Source: JBPCPM01 sp050999155 (GTDB taxonomy: Bacteria; Actinomycetota; Thermoleophilia; Solirubrobacterales; 70-9). Taken from it: a stretch of 23,663 nt of DNA. The notes beneath the pieces were generated by a model that was not told the DNA's origin, did not search any database, and saw only the letters and a program-made list of their open reading frames with translations. Below are positions 1 to 9,102 of the stretch, one piece after another. Location of the stretch: the NCBI GenBank assembly GCA_050999155.1, contig JBPCPM010000045.1, positions 1 to 23,663 on the forward strand, in the 5' to 3' direction. Position 1 is the first letter of the stretch, and every line of letters begins with the position of its first letter. The position numbers were made by a program, and so were the translations under genes.

Positions 1-45
1 AAAGACGGGGGTGGAGTGGGGAGAATGGAGGCCCACTACCCGTTC

Positions 46-73
46 GGGGCCGCCAGCAAACGCCGGCGGCCCC
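46..73 (-). terminator. GC-rich hairpin just after the S15 hydrolase gene
   Basis: A perfect 9-bp inverted repeat (GGGGCCGCC at 46-54, GGCGGCCCC at 65-73) with a 10-nt loop lies 17 nt beyond the stop codon of the minus-strand S15 hydrolase gene. No T-run follows in the direction of transcription. It could be a weak or Rho-assisted terminator or a 3'-end stabilising hairpin rather than a classical intrinsic terminator. Confidence 0.4.
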
Positions 74-89
74 AGGACCGCGGGGGTAC

Positions 90-2405
90 CTACTGCCCCT
101 TGACCTCCTGCGACGACGAGCCGACGATCGGGAGCTTGAGGGTCGGCGGTTCGAACGAGAACGCGCTCGCGAGCCCGGTCGGCTTCAGGAACGGGGAGTC
201 CTGCTGCACGAGATCGAGGCGCAGGCGATGGCCCTTGGCCAGCTCCCAATGGTTGCCGAACAGCGGCAGACGGATCGTGCCATCCGAGGGCCCGAGCAGC
301 CGGTAGGTGCCTCGCGTAACGAGGGCCGGGCAGTTGGTGGCGTCACGACCCGAGGCGGTCGGGCCGTAGCAGGTCTCGTTGGCGTCGGCCCCGGGCGGGA
401 CATCGAAGATCCGGGCATCGATCTGGCCCGAGATGCCGGCGAACGTGTGGTCCAGTTCGACGTAGCCGAGTCCGGCCATGGTGGCCGGCTCGTCGAGCGG
501 GTCCGAGACGGCGGTGTAGCCGGTCGACGGGCCTTGCGAGAGCTGGCAACGACCGGGCGTGGCCACCGCAACGATCGGGTCGGTGAACGCCCCGTTGGGG
601 TCACCCGCACCCGACTCGTTGGTCAGGGCGCCGTCGCGCTTGTAGTTGACGCTCAGGGTGCCCTCACCCAGCTGCTCCGGGGTGGCGGCGCTGATCCGCT
701 CGCCGATGCCCGGTCCGCACACCGTCTCCTCGGAGGTGATGCCGGTCGGGCCGCCGGATTCGTCCGTAGGGATGTGGCTGGACAGGAAGCTGTTCGCCTG
801 GCCGTTGAGAAAGCGCCAGGTGCCCGACTTGTTCTGCGCCCGGGGATGGCCGATGTCGCCCAGTGCACCCGCGATCGGCCAGTCGCGGTCGAGCCGCTTG
901 AGGTACTTGAACTGGCGGAAGGTCTCGACGGCCGGGAAGAGGTCATCGGTCCACCCCTGGATCGCGAAGATCGCGACCTGATCGCCGCTCTCGGCCTGCT
1001 CATGCCAGGCGTCCTGCTGGAAGTAGGAGGACCGGTACTCGGTCATCCCGCAGCGAATCGAGCCGACGACCGGATCGGTGGGCTCGTACGGCTCGCCTCC
1101 TTCGACGCGGGGGTTCCAGGTAGTGATGCTGTAGGGCTCCTCCGGAGCGCCGGGGTTGCAGGGCCCCGTGTAGGTCTGCGGGCCGTCCTCGAAGGAACCG
1201 TCGAGCTGGCCGAGCCCGAAGAACAACCCGATGTAGCTCTCCTTCGGGATCCCTACGGGGTAGAAGCGCTGGTCGTCGTCCACGGGGGTGTCGTCGTTGG
1301 GGGTGCTTGCCGCCGACTCGTAGATCGAGTCGGGCTGGCCGGCTGCCGGGGCGTCGTCGCCGTCGCCGTTGTCGCCGCCATCGTCCCCGCCGTCGCCATC
1401 ACCACCACCGCCTGACGATCCGCCATCGCCGTGCTTGTCGTGGCCCTTGCCCTTCTTCTTGTCGTGGCCTTCGCCCTTGCCGCGATCTCCCTTGTCCTCC
1501 CCGTCCTCCCCGTCCTCGTTGTCCTCCCCGTCCGTCCCGTCCTCGGTACCGCCATCGGACCCGTCGGTGCCGCCTCCGCCGAGCGGATTAGGCCGACCGT
1601 GGGGGGCGAGGCTGTAGAGCAGATCGCTCCACCCGTACTTGGGCACCGCAGCCTGGAGGGTCAGATCGGGGAACCCGGAACCGGCCGGGGCCTCCCAAAG
1701 GCGGTCGGAGGCAAGCAGCCAGCTCTCGCCGCCGCCGTAGGACAGTCCGGTCACCGCAACGCGGTCCGGGTCGATGCCGGAGAACTGCTTGGCGGCGAGG
1801 CCGGCCAGCCACTTGGTGTCCTTGGCCTCGAAGTCCTTGGTCTTGAGGCGGATGGTGCCTCCGACCCCATCCGCCGCGCCAGGAGTCTGGTCCCTGCGCG
1901 AGGAGTCGTCGGCGGGCGTGCTCGGCTTGTTGGCGCCGGCAGGCTCTGTGTCGAACCCGCGGGCCGTGTAGGTCAGGACGTAGTAGCCCTTGTTGGCGAA
2001 CCAGTGACTGTTCCAGTGGTAGAGATCGCCGTCGTCGCCGGTGTCGTCGTTGGACTCCCAGTAGTGCTTGTCGGAGCCGAAGCCGTGGAGCATCACGATC
2101 AGCGGATGCTTGCCGTCCGGGCTGCTGGCCCCGGAGGCCGGGAGCGTGAGGTCGGCGTCGATCGTCGTGCCGTCGAAGCTCTCGATGTCGCCGGAGCAGA
2201 TGGTCAGGGCTTCCCCGTCGGCGGGGTAGCTCGGGCAGTTCGTGGGAAACGCCGCCGAGGGATTGGTCGGGTCGGCGGTGTCCACGGCCACGGCAGGCGC
2301 GGCTGCCACAACGAGCGCAGCGAGCATCACAGCGCTGGCCAGGATCGCCCGGAACCCGTTCACCGGATGCTGCATCTGACCGCTCGGCGCAGTGCGCTCA
2401 CTCAT
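90..2405 (-). CDS. Secreted S15 / CocE-NonD family alpha/beta hydrolase (X-Pro dipeptidyl-peptidase-like) with acidic low-complexity insert
   Basis: Predicted 771-residue secreted serine hydrolase. A signal peptide is visible near residues 17-41 (hydrophobic AILASAVMLAALVVAAAP, then AVA). The alpha/beta-hydrolase core shows LIVMLHGFGSD (oxyanion region, about residue 105), the nucleophile elbow GLSYGGGES (about residue 222), an acid candidate in GWTDDLFP and a histidine in GDIGHPRA. The last ~150 residues resemble the jelly-roll C-terminal domain of PepX/CocE enzymes (GTIRLPLFGNHWEL...GHRLRLDL). Family members cleave Xaa-Pro peptides or esters; the substrate here cannot be told. A Gly/Asp/Glu/Lys-rich stretch of about 80 residues (roughly 273-352) interrupts the domain after the nucleophile. 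The ATG at 2405 has a GGGG-rich stretch upstream; an alternative ATG at 2375 begins closer to the signal peptide. Family is well supported, activity is inferred. Confidence 0.88.
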   Translation of the reverse strand: MSERTAPSGQMQHPVNGFRAILASAVMLAALVVAAAPAVAVDTADPTNPSAAFPTNCPSYPADGEALTICSGDIESFDGTTIDADLTLPASGASSPDGKHPLIVMLHGFGSDKHYWESNDDTGDDGDLYHWNSHWFANKGYYVLTYTARGFDTEPAGANKPSTPADDSSRRDQTPGAADGVGGTIRLKTKDFEAKDTKWLAGLAAKQFSGIDPDRVAVTGLSYGGGESWLLASDRLWEAPAGSGFPDLTLQAAVPKYGWSDLLYSLAPHGRPNPLGGGGTDGSDGGTEDGTDGEDNEDGEDGEDKGDRGKGEGHDKKKGKGHDKHGDGGSSGGGGDGDGGDDGGDNGDGDDAPAAGQPDSIYESAASTPNDDTPVDDDQRFYPVGIPKESYIGLFFGLGQLDGSFEDGPQTYTGPCNPGAPEEPYSITTWNPRVEGGEPYEPTDPVVGSIRCGMTEYRSSYFQQDAWHEQAESGDQVAIFAIQGWTDDLFPAVETFRQFKYLKRLDRDWPIAGALGDIGHPRAQNKSGTWRFLNGQANSFLSSHIPTDESGGPTGITSEETVCGPGIGERISAATPEQLGEGTLSVNYKRDGALTNESGAGDPNGAFTDPIVAVATPGRCQLSQGPSTGYTAVSDPLDEPATMAGLGYVELDHTFAGISGQIDARIFDVPPGADANETCYGPTASGRDATNCPALVTRGTYRLLGPSDGTIRLPLFGNHWELAKGHRLRLDLVQQDSPFLKPTGLASAFSFEPPTLKLPIVGSSSQEVKGQ

Positions 2406-2440
2406 CGGTACCCCACCCCTCGTCGACCCCGTCGTGCGAA

Positions 2441-2467
2441 AGCCTAGCGAGCGGATGGGCCCGGCAA
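2441..2467 (-). promoter_or_regulatory. Candidate promoter of the S15 hydrolase gene
   Basis: On the minus strand a TAGGCT hexamer (2441-2446, fitting the actinobacterial TAnnnT -10 pattern) lies about 35 nt upstream of the ATG at 2405. A TTGCCG (2462-2467) precedes it at a 15-nt spacing, shorter than ideal. Such matches arise easily by chance, so this is only a candidate. Confidence 0.2.
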
Positions 2468-2507
2468 ATCCGCTCCCGCCGGGCTTTCCGGTCGGAGCAG
2501 GCGTTTG

Positions 2508-3002
2508 TCAGTGCTTGGAGAGCCGGTGCATCAGGCCCTGGGGCGAGAAGCGGCCCCGGCGGCGGAAGTACTGCTGGTGGTAGTCCTCGGCCTTCCAGAA
2601 CTCCGAGGCCGATGCGATCTCTGTGGCCACCGGCGCCGACAGCCGGCCGGACGCGTCCAGGTCCTGTTTGCTCTGCTCGGCGGCGCGCTTCTGCTCGTCG
2701 TCGTAGGCAAAGATCGCCGACCGGTACTGGGTTCCGTGGTCGGGCCCCTGGCGGTTGACCTGAGTCGGGTCGTGCGCTTCCCAGAAGACGTCGACGAGCC
2801 GCTCGTAGTCCACCTGGGCGGGGTCGTACTCGACGAGCACGACCTCGGCGTGGCCCGTGTCACCGCGGCAGACCGCCTCGTAGCCGGGATCGGGCATGTC
2901 TCCGCCGGAGTAGCCGACGGTCACGTCCTGCACTCCCTCGACCGCGCGGAACGTCTCCTCGACGCCCCAAAAACAGCCTGCACCGAACATCGCCTTGGCC
3001 AT
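2508..3002 (-). CDS. msrA: Peptide-methionine (S)-S-oxide reductase MsrA
   Basis: A 164-residue cytosolic repair enzyme that reduces the S-epimer of methionine sulfoxide in proteins and free methionine. The signature GAGCFWGVEETF sits at residues 8-19 with catalytic Cys10. Further family motifs are GYSGG, CRGDTGHAEVVLVEYDP, FWEAHDPTQVNRQGPDHGTQYRS and the C-terminal FWKAEDYHQQYF. The only other cysteine is Cys44 in AVCRGDTGHAE. The C-terminal resolving cysteines of E. coli-type MsrA are absent, so recycling probably differs (internal Cys or external thiol; inference). An AGAGGAG Shine-Dalgarno lies about 8 nt upstream of the ATG at 3002. The next gene upstream on the same strand encodes a sulfite-oxidase-like enzyme, 70 nt away, so the two may be co-transcribed. 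Confidence 0.96.
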   Translation of the reverse strand: MAKAMFGAGCFWGVEETFRAVEGVQDVTVGYSGGDMPDPGYEAVCRGDTGHAEVVLVEYDPAQVDYERLVDVFWEAHDPTQVNRQGPDHGTQYRSAIFAYDDEQKRAAEQSKQDLDASGRLSAPVATEIASASEFWKAEDYHQQYFRRRGRFSPQGLMHRLSKH

Positions 3003-3072
3003 CGCCGTGCTCCTCTCGTCTCGTGCTCTGTACCGATCGTACGGCAGCGGGCCTCCCGGCCCCGCGGTCCGG

Positions 3073-4146
3073 CTACCCGGGCAGCGGGCCGACGGAGACC
3101 TCGACCCGGTGCACCGCGTTGTTCGCGTAGCCGCCGAGGTTCCACGGCGGCGACAGTGGCTGGGTCCTGCCGGTCGCGTCGGTCGCCCGGCAGCACAGCA
3201 CCTGCTCGCCGGGCTGGGCGTCCCACGACCACGACCAGCCGCGCCAGGCGTGGGGCCCTACCGGCTCCGTGAGCCGCGCCGGGCTCCAGCTCCGCCCGCC
3301 GTCGGCCGAGACCTCCACCGTGACGATCTCCCCGTGACCCGACCATGCCCGGCCGCGGATCTGCACGGACCCCGGCTCGAGGTGCCGCCGCCGGGTCATG
3401 AAGTCGGGCACGCCCGGAGGGACCAGCAGCGACCGCGGCGCGATCCGCGACACCGGCTCGCCGGGCTCGCCCTCCTCGGCGCGCACCCGGTAGGCGACAA
3501 TGTTCTGGTAGCCACGGAAGGGCTCCGCGACGGCATCGATCGAGTGCAGCCACTTGACGTTGGTCATCCCGTACCACCCGGGCACGACCAGGCGCAGCGG
3601 GTATCCGTGCTGGGGCAGCAGCGGCCGGCCGTTCATCTCGTAGGCGAGCAGGATCTCCTCGCTCCCGCGGACCACGTCGAGCGACAGGCTGCGCTGGTAG
3701 AACTGCGCGGCGCTGCCCTCCACCCCGCGGTCGAGGCCCGTGAAGACGATCTCGGTCGCGGCCTCGTCCAGGCCCGCCTCGGCGAGCAGCGGCCACAGCG
3801 GCGCGCCCGTCCACTCGGCGGTGCCCACCGCCTCGACGATCCAGGGCTGGCTGATGGCTCGCGGGCGCATGCCGGCGCGCCCGTTGCCCGCGCACTCCAT
3901 GGTCACGGCCACCGTGCGCGCAGGGCGCGAGACGATCTCGTCCAGGGTAAGGGTGCTCTCCGCGGCTGCCGTGGGGCGGACCGTCAGCCGCCACGTCCGG
4001 GGGTCGACAACCGGGATGTCGTAGTGGATGAGGGTGTAGTGCAGGCCGGCTGGGGTCAGCGGATGGGAGAGCGCCTCCAGCGGCATCCCGTGGTTTCGGG
4101 CCGCGAGCTGCAGCTCTTCCTCGGTGATCGGCTGCTCAGCGGGCAC
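3073..4146 (-). CDS. Sulfite oxidase-family molybdopterin-dependent oxidoreductase
   Basis: A 357-residue protein with two recognisable parts. The first is the sulfite-oxidase molybdopterin domain, with the cysteine Mo ligand in TMECAGNGRAGM (Cys85), then WTGAPLWPLL, the substrate/cofactor region YEMNGRPLLPQHGYPLRLVVPGWYG and VKWLHSI. The second is the C-terminal immunoglobulin-like Mo-co dimerisation domain (IRGRAWSGHGEIVTVEVSAD...GRSWSPARL...WRGWSW). There is no cytochrome b5 or heme c domain and no obvious Tat/Sec signal, so electrons would go to a separate acceptor and the enzyme looks cytosolic (inference). Members oxidise sulfite or act on other S/N-oxides; the substrate is not determinable. 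The start is GTG at 4146; no strong Shine-Dalgarno is visible. A 10-bp palindrome lies just upstream. Confidence 0.92.
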   Translation of the reverse strand: MPAEQPITEEELQLAARNHGMPLEALSHPLTPAGLHYTLIHYDIPVVDPRTWRLTVRPTAAAESTLTLDEIVSRPARTVAVTMECAGNGRAGMRPRAISQPWIVEAVGTAEWTGAPLWPLLAEAGLDEAATEIVFTGLDRGVEGSAAQFYQRSLSLDVVRGSEEILLAYEMNGRPLLPQHGYPLRLVVPGWYGMTNVKWLHSIDAVAEPFRGYQNIVAYRVRAEEGEPGEPVSRIAPRSLLVPPGVPDFMTRRRHLEPGSVQIRGRAWSGHGEIVTVEVSADGGRSWSPARLTEPVGPHAWRGWSWSWDAQPGEQVLCCRATDATGRTQPLSPPWNLGGYANNAVHRVEVSVGPLPG

Positions 4147-4150
4147 GCTG

Positions 4151-4160
4151 GGGTATACCC
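4151..4160. promoter_or_regulatory. Perfect palindrome GGGTATACCC at the sulfite oxidase start
   Basis: A 10-bp perfect palindrome ends 5 nt upstream of the GTG start of the minus-strand molybdoenzyme gene. It contains TATACC, which could also act as a -10-like sequence for a very short-leader transcript. No known regulator is assigned; it may be chance. Confidence 0.2.
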
Positions 4161-4232
4161 GTCACGCGCGCGACCGAACCTGCCCCGCCGCCGCCTCGGA
4201 GGCCCGTTTCCTCGCTCGCCCGCCGCCCGCGC

Positions 4233-4844
4233 TCAGCGATCCAGGAACTCGCGCAGCTCCTGCTTGCCGCCCTCGACCAGCGGGTCTCCGTGGGCGAACA
4301 GCAGCGCGTCGAACTGGAGGTCGAGCAGGTCCCGCGCCCGCTCGAGGGCCTCACGCTTGACCTGCTCGGCATCCTCGCCCATCAGCGCATCGGGAACGAA
4401 GCCGATCTCGCCGCCGTAGCGGATGAGGCTGTCGCCGAAGGCGAGGGCTCCGGGCCCGGCCTCGATGTGCAGCACGGTGTCGTCGGGACAGATGGCCCCC
4501 ATCTCCATCGGCGTCACGCCGGGCGCGAGCTGCTCACCGGTGGAGTACCCCTTGACCTCGGAATCCCCATCGAACTCATGCAGCCCGGCTGTGTGGGCGA
4601 AGACCGGGACCCCGAACGCCTCGCGGAAGCGATCGCAGTCCCGCCAGTGATGGCGACAGGTGAGCACGATCCGCTGCGGTTCAGGGTCGCGATCGGCGAA
4701 CCAGCCGGTTCCCTCTTCGGGCTCCATCGGATCGAGCAGGGTCCCGGTGTCGTCCAGCCAGTAGGAGCTGACCTGCACCCCGATCCGGGGGTGCTCGGTC
4801 TGCCAGTGCCAGACGCCGGGTACGAGTTCGGAGATCCCGGGCAT
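4233..4844 (-). CDS. Metallo-beta-lactamase-fold-like protein with degenerate metal motif
   Basis: A 203-residue cytosolic protein whose pattern follows MBL-fold hydrolases: an N-terminal beta-rich segment (GVWHWQTEHPRIGVQVSSYWLDD), LLDPMEPEEG, IVLTCRHHWRDCDRF at the place of the HxHxDH loop, GPGALAFGDSLI at the place of the GDxL strand, and LLFAHGDPLVEGG near the end (the usual GHG position). The HxHxDH metal motif is altered to RHHWRDC, so full binuclear zinc binding is doubtful. It may be a structural relative or use fewer ligands (inference). The gene could begin with ATG at 4844 or GTG at 4847; neither has a good Shine-Dalgarno. It lies 86 nt upstream of, and in the same direction as, the molybdoenzyme gene. 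Confidence 0.75.
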   Translation of the reverse strand: MPGISELVPGVWHWQTEHPRIGVQVSSYWLDDTGTLLDPMEPEEGTGWFADRDPEPQRIVLTCRHHWRDCDRFREAFGVPVFAHTAGLHEFDGDSEVKGYSTGEQLAPGVTPMEMGAICPDDTVLHIEAGPGALAFGDSLIRYGGEIGFVPDALMGEDAEQVKREALERARDLLDLQFDALLFAHGDPLVEGGKQELREFLDR

Positions 4845-4847
4845 CAC

Positions 4848-5027
4848 CGGAGCTTACCCACCGCAGCACACGCGCCAAGCGCCGGAGAGGCCGTGGCCGG
4901 CGTGCCGGCAGGCGACGACGGTGACGACGAGACAAGCCTCGCGGCGCAACGGACCATTAAGGCGACGCCCGGCCCGCCCCTCAACCGGCCCAGCCCGGAC
5001 CGACAGCCCTGGCGACGTGATCGCGGG
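4848..5027. other. 180-bp intergenic gap without recognised feature
   Basis: This is the space between the stop of the subtilisin gene and the start of the MBL-like gene, both on the minus strand. No coding region, clear hairpin with a T-run, or consensus promoter could be recognised. It presumably holds the promoter of the MBL-like gene. Confidence 0.4.
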
Positions 5028-6644
<1,617 letters not shown>

Positions 6645-6708
6645 TCCGACTCCTCCAAGGTTGAGGCCCGGAATCCCACACCCCGAGCTACGGCCACGAT
6701 AGCGCCGC

Positions 6709-8259
6709 TCACGTCCCGCGTGGGATGGATTCGACGGTCGGGTAGCCGACGCGCAGCTTCGCCAGCAGGTCGTGCCGGGACTCCGGCAGCACATCGCGCA
6801 GTTCGTCGGCCGACCCGTATCCCGAGAGCTCCTCGCGACGGTCGATGATTGCCGCCGCCTCGAGGACGGTGAACCCGACATCGCGCAATGTGGCGAACCC
6901 GGCGGCGTTGACCTCGACTGCCCTATCGGATGCACCCACCGTCACCGGTGTCTCGGCCGCGGCAGGGGCAGGGGCGGGTACCGGGCTCGACGGCGCCTCG
7001 GCCGTGGCTCGGGGCCGGGCCGAGGCGATCGGACTGCGGCGTCGCCTTGGTGGCTTCGGCTTCGGCCTCGTGGCCTTGATCGGCTTGTCGGCCGTGGGCG
7101 TCGACGACGCCGGCGGCGGCGGCTTGGCCGTCACGTCTGTTGTCTTCGAGTCCTTGGCCGGCGGGGAATGGGCGGCTGGCGTCGCGGCCGTCGCCCTGCG
7201 TGTCGCTGCCTTCTTCACGCGGCCTGCGGCCTTGCGCTCGTTGGCGTGCATGGGCGATACGGCGGGGGTGGTTTCGACAGGGGCTTCGGCAGATGTGGAG
7301 GGGGCCTCGGCCACGGTCGGGGGTTCGAGGGCCGGCGGAACGGTCCCGGGTGCGGACGCCGGCACCACGGCCCCGCTGGCCAGCGCCGTCTGAAGTTGCG
7401 CCGCGACCTTGGCGAGCTCCTGGGAGGCCGCGCTCATCGAGACCAGGATCTCGGTGTGCGAGCGCAGATGGTGTCCGTAGTCGGCCACGGCGGCGGTCAC
7501 GGCCTCAAGGCCGTGGCGCATCTCGCCCGTCTCTCGGGTCAGCCGCTCGAGCTCGGGCGTCTCAAACGGCATGGGCAGGTCCATCACGTTGTCGGGCACC
7601 GTATCCGGCACCGGACCGGGAGGCGCCCGAGCCGCCACCACGCCGTCGCCGTCGAGCACCGCGTCGAGGCGGTCGCGCAGCTCACCGATCGATCCGAGCT
7701 CGGCCTGCTGCATGGCCGACTGCTCGCGCTGGGCTTCGAAGTGCGGCATGACCACCAGCAGCAGGACGCCGGCGGCGATCCAGACGAGCCCGAGGGGGCT
7801 GGTGATAAACGCGACCGCCTTTCCGGCGGCGGGAATCGTGAACGCCACCGTGGCCTGGACCGACTCGGCGGAGACCGTGAATGGGTCGGGCTCGTCGCGG
7901 GCGTCGCCCTTCGTTACGAGCTTGTCGCCCTTGACCTCGACGACCCGGTGGACGACGCGGGGCGGGTAGGAGAGCTTGCGCCGGGCCTCCTCGGGCACGG
8001 TGATGGCGACGATGTCGCCCTTGCGCGGCTCGCGCCCGAGCTTCTTCATCACGATGACATCGCCGGTGTCGATGGTGGGCTCCATCGAGGCCGACATGAC
8101 GACGTTCAGCGGCGGCCAGACGCGCAGCACGGCGAGCGCCGCAATGCAGAAGACAACGACCGCTAGGACGACGACCTTCAGAAGCCGCCCCCCCTGGCGG
8201 GTGGCCTCCTCGATCTCGCGGACCGTCTGCTCGGCGGGCTGTGGGCGGGTACTCGACAC
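6709..8259 (-). CDS. sipW: SipW-like (ER/archaeal-type) signal peptidase I with C-terminal coiled coil and helix-hairpin-helix tail
   Basis: A 516-residue membrane protease expected to cut signal peptides of exported proteins. TM1 is about residues 26-48. The catalytic serine is Ser58 in MSASMEPTIDTGDVIV. His104 (PPRVVHRVVEV) stands where bacterial SPases have the catalytic Lys, the hallmark of SipW/ER-type enzymes. GDARDEPDP (118-126) gives the conserved Asp box, and TM2 is about 147-171. The usual enzyme ends near here, but this one continues for about 345 residues: a predicted coiled-coil stretch (about 185-290), a long Ala/Pro/Thr/Lys-rich linker, and a final ~60-residue ComEA-like helix-hairpin-helix segment (VNAAGFATLRDVGFT, then GYGSADELRDVL). 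GTG start at 8259 with TGAGGA 5-6 nt upstream. It follows a TasA-like substrate gene by 93 nt. The peptidase call is firm; the role of the tail is unknown. Confidence 0.9.
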   Translation of the reverse strand: MSSTRPQPAEQTVREIEEATRQGGRLLKVVVLAVVVFCIAALAVLRVWPPLNVVMSASMEPTIDTGDVIVMKKLGREPRKGDIVAITVPEEARRKLSYPPRVVHRVVEVKGDKLVTKGDARDEPDPFTVSAESVQATVAFTIPAAGKAVAFITSPLGLVWIAAGVLLLVVMPHFEAQREQSAMQQAELGSIGELRDRLDAVLDGDGVVAARAPPGPVPDTVPDNVMDLPMPFETPELERLTRETGEMRHGLEAVTAAVADYGHHLRSHTEILVSMSAASQELAKVAAQLQTALASGAVVPASAPGTVPPALEPPTVAEAPSTSAEAPVETTPAVSPMHANERKAAGRVKKAATRRATAATPAAHSPPAKDSKTTDVTAKPPPPASSTPTADKPIKATRPKPKPPRRRRSPIASARPRATAEAPSSPVPAPAPAAAETPVTVGASDRAVEVNAAGFATLRDVGFTVLEAAAIIDRREELSGYGSADELRDVLPESRHDLLAKLRVGYPTVESIPRGT

Positions 8260-8286
8260 AGGTCCTCAGGGGGTGTTCAACGCATG

Positions 8287-8314
8287 ACGGGGCCGACCTG
8301 CCGGTCGACCCCGT
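8287..8314 (-). promoter_or_regulatory. Strong intercistronic hairpin between TasA-like and SipW-like genes
   Basis: A 12-bp stem (8287-8298 with 8303-8314) with a 4-nt loop. The single mismatch becomes a U-G wobble in the minus-strand transcript. It lies between the substrate gene stop (8353) and the peptidase start (8259). There is no following T-run, so it more likely stabilises the upstream message or attenuates read-through than acts as a full intrinsic terminator (inference). Confidence 0.55.
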
Positions 8315-8352
8315 GCCGCTTCGCCTCTCTCAGTGAGGAGCTTGGTGTCCGA

Positions 8353-9051
8353 TCAGCCGCTCTGACCGACGATGGCCTGGAAGGCCGGGTACACGCTGGG
8401 GGTCCCGCTTGCCTTGTCCTCACGCTTGAGGAAGGTTCCGTTGGTGTTGTTGGCAAGGCCGATCGACTCGATGCCGACGCAGTAGTTCGTCCCGCCGGCG
8501 AGCGACGAGAAGGAGACGAACGCCCCCTGCGTGTCCATGTTCAGGACCCGCGTGGTGCCGGTCCCGCTGAGATCGACCGCTGAGCAGTTCGCGGCGGTGG
8601 TGGCCACGAGCTCGACCTTGAGCTGCAGCACCGTCCATCCCGTGTCCGAGGTGTCGTTGCTCTGGGCGACTTCGACGAAAAACTCGTCCGCCGCGGTCTC
8701 GCCGTCGAGGTCGATGTGGAAGAACTTCTGGTCGGCGGCGATCTTCCCGTCGCGGCCCTTCCATTCGACCTCGAACGCATCCTCGGCCGAGGCGGCCGCC
8801 GAGCTGCCCGAAGACGACGCGCTGCTCGCCGGCGGCGAGGCGAACGAGAGATCCTCGGACGATGCCTCGTTTGCGCCGGAACCGGTGACCGAGGCGAAAC
8901 CGGTCGCCCAGATGGCGCCGAGGGCGACACCCATGACGGCGAAGCCAACCCAGATCGAAAGACGACGACGGCGCCGCATGGCTGCGCGGTTGGCCGCTGC
9001 GGCCTCCGCTTCCCGTCCGGTCACCTGCCTTGAAGTGCTGTTGCTGTCCAT
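8353..9051 (-). CDS. Exported protein with SipW-dependent-type signal segment (TasA/camelysin-like candidate)
   Basis: A 232-residue exported protein, not assigned to a named family with certainty. A 25-residue N-region ends in MRRRRR (25-30), followed by one hydrophobic segment (about 31-49). Then comes WATGFASVTGSGA (48-60), which resembles the GTxAxFxD motif after which SipW-type peptidases cut TasA and camelysin. A Ser/Ala-rich linker (about 64-90) leads to a beta-rich mature domain (FEVEWKGRDGK, KFFHIDLDGE, FFVEVAQSND, WTVLQLKVELVA, GAFVSFSSLAGGTNYCVGI) with two cysteines (156, 191) that could form a disulfide. The ATG at 9051 is chosen because a full AGGAGGT Shine-Dalgarno lies 6 nt upstream. 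It is first in a row with the SipW-like peptidase and a subtilase, which supports a matched substrate/peptidase pair (inference). Confidence 0.7.
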   Translation of the reverse strand: MDSNSTSRQVTGREAEAAAANRAAMRRRRRLSIWVGFAVMGVALGAIWATGFASVTGSGANEASSEDLSFASPPASSASSSGSSAAASAEDAFEVEWKGRDGKIAADQKFFHIDLDGETAADEFFVEVAQSNDTSDTGWTVLQLKVELVATTAANCSAVDLSGTGTTRVLNMDTQGAFVSFSSLAGGTNYCVGIESIGLANNTNGTFLKREDKASGTPSVYPAFQAIVGQSG

Positions 9052-9057
9052 GATGAG

Positions 9058-9064
9058 ACCTCCT
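9058..9064 (-). promoter_or_regulatory. Consensus Shine-Dalgarno AGGAGGT of the TasA-like gene
   Basis: AGGAGGT on the minus strand, 6 nt before the ATG at 9051. It is the strongest ribosome-binding site noticed in the window and decides the start. It suggests the exported protein is made in larger amounts than its peptidase, whose start is GTG with a weaker site. Confidence 0.75.
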
Positions 9065-9102
9065 GAGAGAGAACGAATTGTCTTGTCCGACGCGCCATTC
9101 AT

